From Bacteroidales bacterium UBA1628 (lineage in GTDB: Bacteria > Bacteroidota > Bacteroidia > Bacteroidales > UBA932), in contig DCMG01000139.1 in NCBI GenBank assembly GCA_002321335.1, positions 1 through 10,982 on the forward strand: a DNA stretch of 10,982 nt, read 5' to 3'. Position numbers and translations under genes: made by a program. This document shows, piece by piece, positions 1-6,134 of the stretch. The notes under the pieces were generated by a model. That model was given only the letters and a program-made list of their open reading frames with translations. It searched no databases and was not told where the DNA came from. Positions within the stretch are counted from its first letter, which is position 1, and each line of letters begins with the position of its first letter.

Positions 1-122
1 TTGATTTGTTTGTTTGAAGTTTAAGAGCAATCTCTTTCCCTGCTACTCACCTCGGCAATCCGAACAAGTTCGATTGCACTCGGTTCGGTCGCTGGGTTGA
101 GAGTGAAAAACTTCAGGTTTGA

Positions 123-169
123 CCGCTTCTTCCAAGGAGGATAGCGGTGCTATCTGACTGAAGAAGCGG
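123..169. repeat. Nested hairpin, 10-bp outer and 6-bp inner stem
   Basis: CCGCTTCTTC (123-132) pairs perfectly with GAAGAAGCGG (160-169). Inside, GATAGC (140-145) pairs with GCTATC (149-154) around a 3-base loop, leaving an asymmetric internal loop. There is no T-run directly after it on either strand, so it is not a textbook terminator. The two-stem form suggests a folded RNA or a repeat-element hairpin. Confidence 0.6.
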
Positions 170-238
170 GAAGAAAATGAAGATTTTTTCACCTCAAAGA
201 ACATTTCAAATAAATCAAAACAGCTTCTTAGCCGCGAG

Positions 239-384
239 TTACAAAACACTTTCATTGTATTGTGCCTTATAAGTGGTTGCAGGCGTTAATCGGCTGAAAA
301 AGTCAAAGATTGGAGCACTTGATGTTCAGTCTATGTGCTCCGGCAGTAGCTTCCAGTTAAGTTGAGACTGAAGGTGTTTTGTAA
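239..384. repeat. Imperfect inverted-repeat pair (16 of 18)
   Basis: Positions 239-256 (TTACAAAACACTTTCATT) match the reverse complement of 367-384 at 16 of 18 positions. The 110 bp between them include a 7-bp hairpin, GGAGCAC (312-318) with GTGCTCC (335-341). The arrangement fits a very small non-autonomous element or a structured RNA. I see no clear target-site duplication outside the arms. Confidence 0.4.
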
Positions 385-522
385 AAATCAATCTTTTTGG
401 GGTCTATTCTGTCTCATAGATAGTCGGCCCTTTAGAAAGTTGGATTATTTTTATTCTAAGTTGTTTAACTAATTATCAGTTATAATGATACGGCTCTGTA
501 AAATTAAAACTATTCGGTACTC

Positions 523-704
523 ACTTTAGGCTTGCATATGATCTCCTCGGCAGCATTTTCGGCCTCTTTTGATTCCCAAGAGTGCACGGTACACTCTTGG
601 GAAACATTTTCCACACTTTTCGTCTCCAGATGGTGCAGCCGAGCACTTACTGGTGACATTTAACTGTCGAATGAGAGACTTGTTATTGATCGCAAGCCTA
701 AAGT
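523..704. repeat. Large nested inverted-repeat element upstream of lipoprotein gene
   Basis: The outer arms ACTTTAGGCTTGC (523-535) and its exact reverse complement (692-704) enclose a strong central hairpin. In that hairpin TTCCCAAGAGTG (573-584) pairs with CACTCTTGGGAA (592-603) around a 7-base loop. A partial pairing between 546-555 (CTCGGCAGCA) and a near-complement around 633-643 lies between the two. The element ends 89 bp before the start codon at 794. It could be a folded 5' leader, or a miniature inverted-repeat element inserted upstream of the gene. No convincing target duplication is visible. Confidence 0.5.
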
Positions 705-793
705 ACATAAGTCCGAAACTATTTATTTGGCATTTATCAATCTTTCTTCCGAACTTTGCGGCTGTAACACTAATAACCAAAGAATCATTCATT

Positions 794-1948
794 ATGCGAA
801 GACCATTGCATCTGTTAGCCTTTTGCATATCGCTTGGAGTTCTGTTCTCTTGCGGAGACTTCCTTGTGATCGACAAACCTGAGGCTGTTGGCCGAGAAGA
901 ATCCTGTCAAAGCTTCACTATGGAAGAAGCCATGTCCGTTTTCTCTGATGAGTATGACAGAACCTCAAGCATTTCCGATCAAGTCATCATTTCGGATTCT
1001 CCTTTTGTTTGGGAATCTGGTATTGTTGTCCCGGTGTGGAAAGCGGCTGAGCATCATTCCATTCGAGGAAAGGAGGACTGTTATGTGATTCCAATGTTGT
1101 CATCAGTCAGGTATTATGCCTCTAATGGTAAGGATGGAACACTGTTCAGATGTGATCAGAGCCTGATTATTTCCAAGAATGTCAACACTGGACTAACCTC
1201 TCTCCGCATCGTTTTCTCTATCCCGGATGGTGAATTGGAGCGTGGCCAAATGTCCTCTGATTTTTCTGGACTTCTGGTCTATACGGATTTGAGCGGCAAA
1301 TTCATAAAGATCGAGAAGTATACGGGAGGAGAAATGTTCGATGGCGTTTATTTCAGTGAAAGTGAATCAGAAATAGCCAGAGAGAGGCACAAGTTGTTCA
1401 TCAACAGGATTATGGAGGGAATAACTGTTCTCAAAGTGAATTCATTTCAAATCGAAACCCGTTGTCCTGCTCCGGGAGATACCGTGGAATACAAAGAGAA
1501 GGATCCGCTTAATCCGTGCTATTGTACAGGTTGTAGAAACGACACATTTCCGAACCTTTGGTGGCGGAATCCTGATTTTGATTTTGAGAATGATACTATA
1601 GCTCCTGAGGATATTGTTGGTTTTGATGATTATCCTTGGGGTGACGGCAATGACGCTGGAGGTGGCAGCGGCGGTTATACTGGACCGCCAAAGAATATCG
1701 GAGGAGGTTCGGATAATAAGCCTGTCAGACCGGTTGATTGTTCGTCATACTTTGGTCAGGCGGAATATTATAAGAAAAGATACGATGACTATCTGTTCAG
1801 GTATAAAGATAAGGCAGTCACGGAGATTTACTATATAACTTATGGCTTTAAATATTGCAATGCGTTTTCTGATTTAGGAAAAACTAAAGATGCTTCTGCC
1901 GATCTAAAAGAATGGATAAATCAGACGATGCGATTGCTTCAAGAATAA
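794..1948 (+). CDS. Surface lipoprotein, N-terminal part; ends at an in-frame TAA
   Basis: This encodes a 384-residue lipoprotein of unknown function. I chose the ATG at 794 because it gives a clean lipoprotein signal peptide with lipobox Cys20 (LFSC); the frame is open back to 569, but that extension crosses the inverted-repeat element. A MEEAMSVF segment (43-50) resembles the pro-region start of the C10 protease in this window. Residues about 65-185 look beta-rich. A Cys cluster (C224, C242, C244, C247) could bind metal. A Gly-rich linker (about 282-307) then leads to a Tyr/Lys-rich helical region. That region is cut at residue 384 by TAA (1946-1948), and the same frame continues open to 2392, so the product is probably truncated relative to its relatives. 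It was probably transcribed with the next lipoprotein gene. GC is low compared with the right half of the window. Function not recognised. Confidence 0.75.
   Translation: MRRPLHLLAFCISLGVLFSCGDFLVIDKPEAVGREESCQSFTMEEAMSVFSDEYDRTSSISDQVIISDSPFVWESGIVVPVWKAAEHHSIRGKEDCYVIPMLSSVRYYASNGKDGTLFRCDQSLIISKNVNTGLTSLRIVFSIPDGELERGQMSSDFSGLLVYTDLSGKFIKIEKYTGGEMFDGVYFSESESEIARERHKLFINRIMEGITVLKVNSFQIETRCPAPGDTVEYKEKDPLNPCYCTGCRNDTFPNLWWRNPDFDFENDTIAPEDIVGFDDYPWGDGNDAGGGSGGYTGPPKNIGGGSDNKPVRPVDCSSYFGQAEYYKKRYDDYLFRYKDKAVTEIYYITYGFKYCNAFSDLGKTKDASADLKEWINQTMRLLQE
1946..1948 (+). other. In-frame TAA splitting a 533-codon reading frame
   Basis: The TAA interrupts a frame that is otherwise open from 794 to 2392. 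The 17 codons after it (starting L-E-R-Q-L-Q-S-D-P) continue the hydrophilic helical character of the codons before it, and no ATG occurs until 2003. A point mutation from a sense codon such as GAA, CAA or AAA, a sequencing error, or readthrough would all explain it. Other genes here also end in TAA, so general stop reassignment is unlikely. Confidence 0.7.
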
Positions 1949-1999
1949 TTAGAGCGTCAACTACAATCAGACCCTACAATTGAAGATGATCCTGAACGT

Positions 2000-2392
2000 T
2001 TGATGGCTGTGGCATTTAAAACGCATCCCGATGCATATTTAGAAGGTGGACTGCTAAATCTGAGTGTCGGCGACAAATTAAAAATTATTATGACTGTTGA
2101 ATATGAGGATCTTTTTTCTAAATTGGGCAGAAATCAAATATATGAGGTGGTGAAAGCTCAAATTGATTACTATATCAAACATCCTGGTGCATGCATAAAA
2201 GATGCTTCGTATATAAAAAACAATTGGGATGGTATTAAACAATCACTGTACGACTATTGCTCTAAAATTACGACAAGAAGTGGCTCTCCGGATGTTGATC
2301 AAGAGAGGTTTAATGAACTTCGTGATATTCTCTTTGAGGAAATTGTGAACTATTTCTATGACACGGTAGATGGCTTTGACATAGATTACTAA
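2000..2392 (+). pseudogene. C-terminal part of the interrupted lipoprotein gene
   Basis: About 130 codons lie in the same frame as the preceding lipoprotein, after its TAA. Possible restarts are TTG at 2000 or ATG at 2003. There is no signal peptide or membrane segment, so a separately translated product would stay in the cytoplasm, unlike its neighbours. The protein is largely helical (E, K, D and Y rich), starting with AVAFKTHPDAYLEGG and ending DGFDIDY. The simplest reading is that it is the end of a roughly 530-residue lipoprotein split by one stop codon. The alternative is a genuine small gene. The next gene starts 12 bp downstream, which supports one transcript. Confidence 0.6.
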
Positions 2393-2404
2393 ATCGCCTT
2401 TGTG

Positions 2405-3535
2405 ATGTCTAAGAAAATTTTACTGATTATTCTCCTTACTATGACGTTGTCCTCTTGCTGGATCAGGACTGGCGAGAGGAGGCGCAATGAAGAGCAAACT
2501 GATTTTGAGATTAAATCTTATTACGTGGAGAGTGGGATCGGAAATAGATATCGTCCTTGGAAATTATTGCTTTGTTCGAATGAAGAGTGGGTGCTTGTGG
2601 CTTGGGATCTTGAAGAGCCAAGAAATACATTCTTCTTTACTTCGGACAGAGGAAGAAACTGGGTGTACTGTTCTGAACTTGATGTGAACTTTGTTTGTGA
2701 GGAAATCTTGGCGGACAATGATGTTCTATATTGCTCCGTTCGTGATTATAGCCGTGTCTTGAATTCCAGTAAGATTCTTCAGTCTAAGGATTATGGACTT
2801 AATTGGAAGGATTTGTTTGCTTTTGACGGTAATGTGGAGCATTTGATGGTTGTTGACAGTACGATAGCTTTTCAGTTATGCACTGAGAAGAAGGAAGAAT
2901 GTAAGGACTCTTCCGAGATTAATTATACAATTCATATTTCAAACGATATGGGGATAGAATGGAGAATATTAGAGCCTGAGGTTCCCTTTACCTCGGCGTT
3001 CTCGGGAGGTGAAATTATGGTTGGGGAATATGGAAACAGGAATTTTGTTTGGGAAATATCGCCTGAACGGCAAGCCGTTGACACAATTCATTCTGATTTT
3101 TATACTATGGTACAGATCATCAAGGGTGATGATGTAATAGGGGTTTGGAACGGGGGTAAAGCGGATTATTTCCGAGTGGTAGGTGATTCATTGGCCTTTC
3201 TATCAAGGATAAAATTCGAGAGGCGGTTGTCCGATTATATACCGGAAGAAATTTATCAGGACGATGATGTTGTTTATACTTCTGTTTTACGTCCAGGCTA
3301 TAATCCGAAATATAAGATGTTTGCTTCGACCGACCGGGCCAGGACCTGGACGCAAGTGTCCACAAGGTCAGAGATCGACAACCAACTAGACAGCGTCTGG
3401 ACTCCGGAAGGAAATGCGTGGTTTATGGCCGGGTACAAAGACAGGATGGTATCATACTGTGTGGGCTACAAGAACGGGAAACGGCAGGATTTCATCAAGG
3501 TCATCAGGCCTAAGCTGAGATTAGGAGATTCGTGA
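2405..3535 (+). CDS. Lipoprotein with Asp-box (BNR) repeats, beta-propeller-like
   Basis: This is a 376-residue predicted outer-surface or periplasmic lipoprotein. The signal peptide ends in LSSC with lipid Cys18. Four Asp-box motifs (S/T-x-D-x-G-x-x-W) are visible at residues 79-86 (TSDRGRNW), 127-134 (SKDYGLNW), 179-186 (SNDMGIEW) and 308-315 (STDRARTW, with Ala for Gly). Such boxes mark blade turns in sialidase-type and Ycf48-like beta-propellers. I see no sialidase Arg triad or FRIP motif, so I do not call an enzyme; a binding or scaffold role is more likely. The ATG at 2405 was preferred over the GTG just before it. It lies 12 bp after the interrupted lipoprotein gene and ends just before a strong terminator. 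Low GC matches its upstream neighbour. Confidence 0.85.
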   Translation: MSKKILLIILLTMTLSSCWIRTGERRRNEEQTDFEIKSYYVESGIGNRYRPWKLLLCSNEEWVLVAWDLEEPRNTFFFTSDRGRNWVYCSELDVNFVCEEILADNDVLYCSVRDYSRVLNSSKILQSKDYGLNWKDLFAFDGNVEHLMVVDSTIAFQLCTEKKEECKDSSEINYTIHISNDMGIEWRILEPEVPFTSAFSGGEIMVGEYGNRNFVWEISPERQAVDTIHSDFYTMVQIIKGDDVIGVWNGGKADYFRVVGDSLAFLSRIKFERRLSDYIPEEIYQDDDVVYTSVLRPGYNPKYKMFASTDRARTWTQVSTRSEIDNQLDSVWTPEGNAWFMAGYKDRMVSYCVGYKNGKRQDFIKVIRPKLRLGDS

Positions 3536-3551
3536 AAGTATCTCAAGATAT

Positions 3552-3599
3552 AAACTTCTCCGTTGTGTTTCTGATTGGTGAAACACAACGGAGAGGTTT
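3552..3599. terminator. Bidirectional hairpin terminator between convergent genes
   Basis: Positions 3552-3571 pair with 3580-3599 over 20 bp, with one G-U type pair, around an 8-base loop. The arms begin AAAC and end GTTT, so either strand gives a stem with a short U-rich tail. It lies 16 bp after the Asp-box lipoprotein stop and 48 bp beyond the stop of the convergent small lipoprotein gene, so it can end both transcripts. Confidence 0.85.
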
Positions 3600-3647
3600 C
3601 TATATGGTTATCTTGGACTTCTTATGACTTGGAGGGCGCTCCGGTGA

Positions 3648-4055
3648 TTATTGGCGTGATGGTTTTCTTTTCTGGACAATGAGAGCTTCATCTGTACCTA
3701 TCCGGCGACTGACTCGGATTTTTACTTTCCTATCTTTATTGGATCGGTTCTCGTCCAGAGAAATACATATATGATATGGGTCTGAGGCATCAAGAGCCAT
3801 CTTGAACCATTCGCATTCTATGTATTTAATTGATCCATCCCTATACTCTTTCAAATTTGCATTGTTGTTGCTGTGGTCTACATCTGACTCGGAATAGTCA
3901 TACAGCATCGTAAGGATTTTTTCATCGGCGTTGATAATGACATCTTGTGCTTGGTAATCCACCTCTATGAGATGTCTATCCAGTTTTATTGGATCCTCTA
4001 TGTCGCAGGAAGCGCACATGATGCAGAGGACGATAGAGTAAAAGAACTTTTTCAT
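3648..4055 (-). CDS. Small lipoprotein, BACON-like; candidate C10 protease inhibitor
   Basis: This is a 135-residue lipoprotein with a short signal peptide ending CASC (lipid Cys17). The mature part looks like one beta-sandwich domain. CEWFKM (81-86), then SLDENRSNKDRKVKIRVS (99-116) and a final LIVQKRK resemble the W-F, N-x-S-x-x-R and closing V-x-Q strand pattern of BACON domains. It lies 18 bp downstream of the C10 protease on the same strand, so the two are almost certainly co-transcribed. In Streptococcus the inhibitor gene spi directly follows the protease gene speB, and Bacteroides fragilis encodes small lipoprotein inhibitors beside its C10 proteases. By position and size, a periplasmic inhibitor that protects the cell from its own protease is a reasonable inference. 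The sequence does not prove it; a carbohydrate- or protein-binding BACON lipoprotein is the alternative. Confidence 0.8.
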   Translation of the reverse strand: MKKFFYSIVLCIMCASCDIEDPIKLDRHLIEVDYQAQDVIINADEKILTMLYDYSESDVDHSNNNANLKEYRDGSIKYIECEWFKMALDASDPYHICISLDENRSNKDRKVKIRVSRRIGTDEALIVQKRKPSRQ

Positions 4056-4073
4056 ATGGGTGGGAATTATATT

Positions 4074-5471
4074 TTAGTATGTGTAGTTGATGCTTCCGTA
4101 GGATGCCCCGGATGGTACATCGTATGTGATTAACCTGAAGTGCCAGCGGTATGAGTATCTTTCAGAAGTGTTGTCTAATGATGGATTGTCATATCCTTCA
4201 GCCTTGGAAGGATTGAGACAAGTCGTGGAGAAGTAGCCATTGGCCTTACCTCCCCATCCAAAGTTGAAATGAAGGAGATAGTTGTAAGAATCCGTGGAAG
4301 AATACTTCGCCCCGTCTATCACCCACGAGTGTCCTTTCCAGAACTTCCTTGGAAGGGCGGAGATGAACACGGGCTTGTTGTTCGCCAGCATGTCGCTTGT
4401 GGCCTCTTTCATTGAATAGGTAAACTCTGATGCGCTGTGCTTCACCACATTGGCGTAGTTGAAATCCTGCATCCTTCTTTTGATTTGTTCAGGTGTGATG
4501 AGTGTGAAAGATGCCTCTGCTATCTTATTGACGAAATAGTAAATGCTGCCCATCAATCTTGCGACATCATCTTTGCCTTTATCAGACAACCAATCGGCAA
4601 AAGGGGCTGATTTCATTCCGCTCCAGTCCAAAGTGTCACCGTTTACAATAAGATTATTCGGATATTCATTATGTGTGACAATCATCGCCATTGCCGTTGT
4701 AGAACAGCCGGTAAGTGCAGACTTTTGTTCTCCTGCAATATTCCTACGGCTGCAGTATTTGTTAAATAGTGATCCCTGTCCCCATGTGGTATTCAACAAC
4801 GGCATTTTGGTCGTGAATCTTGTAACACCTGCGGATAACTCAACACCCTCAGGTGGCATTCCACCATAATCATGGTCTTTGTCATCATTTTCTTCCTCAA
4901 CGCCGTTGCGGATGCATTCGGAGATAAGCCGCGCTTCTGAATCGGATGAAGAATAAAAGTCGTCATCCTCCTTGCAATAATAGCCGATAGTGTCAATCGG
5001 GTAGTCATCCTGATCGATGTCTTCAAGAGGTTCGTCGTCCGTGCTGAAGATGACGGTCAGGTCATCCTCGATCCGCCCGCTCTCCGTGACGGCGACAATG
5101 TCGGCGACAGAGGAGTTGGCGCCGAGGACGGCGAACCCTTCCCCATCCTCGAAGTTCACCAGATACGCGCTGGGGAGGTTGTCTCCTGTTTCGCTGGCCG
5201 CCTTTGTCGCGATGTGGTCATCGCCTCCGAAATAGGTAGATACGGAAGCGATTTTTCGGGGAGAGCCGGATCTTGTCGGCGGCATGTACTTATCACTCGA
5301 TTTGAGAAACTCTGACAATAAGGCCATAGCGTCTTCCATAGGAATCAACCGCTTTTCTGCGGTCGGCTCCGGCAACGGAGCCATTGAGTCGGAATCGTTA
5401 CCTGTCCGGCATGAGAAAGCAAACAAAGAGAGTAACGCGATCCATAAAAGAGGTTTTACACGTTGCGTCAT
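4074..5471 (-). CDS. C10-family cysteine protease (streptopain-like) lipoprotein
   Basis: This is a 465-residue secreted cysteine protease precursor of the SpeB/B. fragilis Bfp type (MEROPS C10). The signal peptide ends AFSC (lipid Cys21), suggesting membrane anchoring. The pro-region follows, with PMEDAMALL (44-52) and YLVNFEDGEGFAVLGANS (103-120), the typical self-inhibiting strand block. The catalytic domain starts near LLNTTWGQ (225-232). Cys256 in LTGCSTTAMAMI is the predicted nucleophile and His381 in GHSWVIDGAKY the base; FGWGGKANGYF (404-414) is the conserved Trp/Gly loop. All key residues are present, so it should be active after removal of the pro-region. Length is normal for a C10 zymogen. 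A small lipoprotein, possibly its inhibitor, follows 18 bp downstream. A palindrome lies 25 bp upstream of the ATG. The pro-region DNA (about 5020-5290) is much GC-richer than the catalytic part, hinting at mosaic origin. Confidence 0.93.
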   Translation of the reverse strand: MTQRVKPLLWIALLSLFAFSCRTGNDSDSMAPLPEPTAEKRLIPMEDAMALLSEFLKSSDKYMPPTRSGSPRKIASVSTYFGGDDHIATKAASETGDNLPSAYLVNFEDGEGFAVLGANSSVADIVAVTESGRIEDDLTVIFSTDDEPLEDIDQDDYPIDTIGYYCKEDDDFYSSSDSEARLISECIRNGVEEENDDKDHDYGGMPPEGVELSAGVTRFTTKMPLLNTTWGQGSLFNKYCSRRNIAGEQKSALTGCSTTAMAMIVTHNEYPNNLIVNGDTLDWSGMKSAPFADWLSDKGKDDVARLMGSIYYFVNKIAEASFTLITPEQIKRRMQDFNYANVVKHSASEFTYSMKEATSDMLANNKPVFISALPRKFWKGHSWVIDGAKYSSTDSYNYLLHFNFGWGGKANGYFSTTCLNPSKAEGYDNPSLDNTSERYSYRWHFRLITYDVPSGASYGSINYTY

Positions 5472-5495
5472 GATTACCGGTTTTATTATTGTTGG

Positions 5496-5528
5496 TGCTA
5501 ATATACAAAACGTTTTTGTATATTAGCA
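5496..5528. promoter_or_regulatory. 15-bp-arm perfect palindrome upstream of the protease gene
   Basis: TGCTAATATACAAAA (5496-5510) and its exact reverse complement (5514-5528) are separated by only CGT. The centre lies about 40 bp upstream of the protease ATG. Length, symmetry, AT-richness and place fit an operator for a dimeric regulator. As RNA it could form a 15-bp hairpin with a very short loop. A related AAAACGTT core recurs at 5563-5570, 56 bp further upstream, possibly a second half-site. I found no convincing TAnnTTTG box on the minus strand next to it. Confidence 0.65.
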
Positions 5529-5533
5529 TATTA

Positions 5534-5785
5534 TCATGGAAATAGTTGTGTTAAAATAATATAAAACGTTGATATTTTTTTATGATCCTCAATCTGTTTC
5601 CGGTCTTGCCCCAAGGCATATTCAGAAAGGGAACTGATATGGCGCTTGAAATTTGCACTTATGTAAATAGTTGTCTTGGGGTTATCTGTCAATAATCTGC
5701 AATATTCGGCAACTGGTCTGAACTTGGTTATCTTTTCAAAGGGCATATGTATTCCCTTTTTTGCAAAATGGCGGCATACGATCAT
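5534..5785 (-). CDS. Doubtful small ORF, possible gene remnant
   Basis: This 83-codon frame ends 62 bp upstream of the protease start. I do not recognise it. It is basic and hydrophilic, with no signal peptide or membrane segment. An internal ATG at 5746 (MPFEKITKFRPVAEYC) would give 70 residues. The first ATG lies inside the loop of a stem-loop, which argues against that start. The upstream sequence is full of stops, so it may be the tail of a decayed gene or simply not coding. Confidence 0.3.
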   Translation of the reverse strand: MIVCRHFAKKGIHMPFEKITKFRPVAEYCRLLTDNPKTTIYISANFKRHISSLSEYALGQDRKQIEDHKKISTFYIILTQLFP

Positions 5786-5922
5786 GCTTCTACGCCATTA
5801 TGTGGTATGGTTGTATGCCGACTATGTATCCGGAGACCATAGGCGGCACATTCAGGGGCTTCTCATCGTACTCAGTGCGGGCTTGCGTGCCGCCATATTC
5901 ACAAAATACTTGTGTTGTGAAT
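5770..5922. repeat. Three successive stem-loops
   Basis: Three hairpins follow one another: CGGCATAC (5772-5779) with GTATGCCG (5813-5820), extendable by one further G-C pair past a mismatch; GGCGGCAC (5842-5849) with GTGCCGCC (5887-5894); and ATTCACAA (5897-5904) with TTGTGAAT (5915-5922). The first two share the GGCGGCA arm, as in paired intergenic palindromes of the REP/BIME kind. A structured RNA is the other option. Positions 5786-6056 otherwise show no credible gene. Confidence 0.45.
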
Positions 5923-6056
5923 TGTATATAATCGTTCGGCGACTGCTTGCATACCATGTTGGTCAACTGGCTATATCGTTACCTTTGTTTTTCTGTCGGT
6001 TAAGAATGGAATAATAAAAAGAATATGGTATTCAGATCCGGTTTGACGGAATACCA

Positions 6057-6119
6057 CAAAAGGAGAAGCCACCGCGGCTATTCACTCGTATACGTAGGCT
6101 GCGGTGGCTTCTTCTTTTG
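6057..6119. terminator. Hairpin terminator after the O-methyltransferase gene
   Basis: Positions 6057-6075 pair with 6101-6119 over 19 bp (18 exact, one G-U type pair) around a 25-base loop that itself contains GTATAC. The arm ends CAAAAG on one side and CTTTTG on the other, giving a U-rich tail in both directions. It starts 16 bp after the stop of the minus-strand O-methyltransferase gene, so it very likely ends that transcription unit. Confidence 0.8.
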
Positions 6120-6134
6120 TGTGGGACCCTTTCG

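Larger units (their letters stand above)
1..520. other. Non-coding AT-rich stretch with hairpins
   Basis: I see no convincing gene in this stretch. A 70-codon open frame exists on the minus strand (255 to 43), but it has no recognisable domain, lies across strong inverted repeats and is compositionally odd (many F and S), so I do not call it. The stretch contains a nested hairpin (123-169), a 7-bp stem (312-318 with 335-341) and an 18-nt inverted-repeat pair (239-256 with 367-384). It could be the remnant of a mobile element, a dispersed intergenic repeat or a structured RNA region. Nothing here decides between these. Confidence 0.5.

Noticed and set aside
43..255. 70-codon minus-strand open frame
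   Set aside because: It has no domain and a composition rich in F and S, and it crosses a strong nested hairpin and an inverted-repeat arm. It is better described as structured non-coding sequence.
569..793. Upstream extension of the first lipoprotein gene
   Set aside because: The extra 75 residues would bury the lipoprotein signal peptide and come from the inverted-repeat element. The ATG at 794 is the sensible start.
526..876. 116-codon minus-strand open frame
   Set aside because: It covers the nested inverted repeat and runs antisense into the start of a lipoprotein gene with a clear signal peptide. No family is recognised.
1946..1948. TAA reassigned to a sense codon in this organism
   Set aside because: Several intact genes here (protease, M16, fucosidase, methyltransferase) end in TAA at their normal family length.
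5676..6014. 112-codon plus-strand open frame over the tandem hairpins
   Set aside because: It translates a stack of stem-loops and has no signal or domain pattern. The hydrophobic stretches look incidental.
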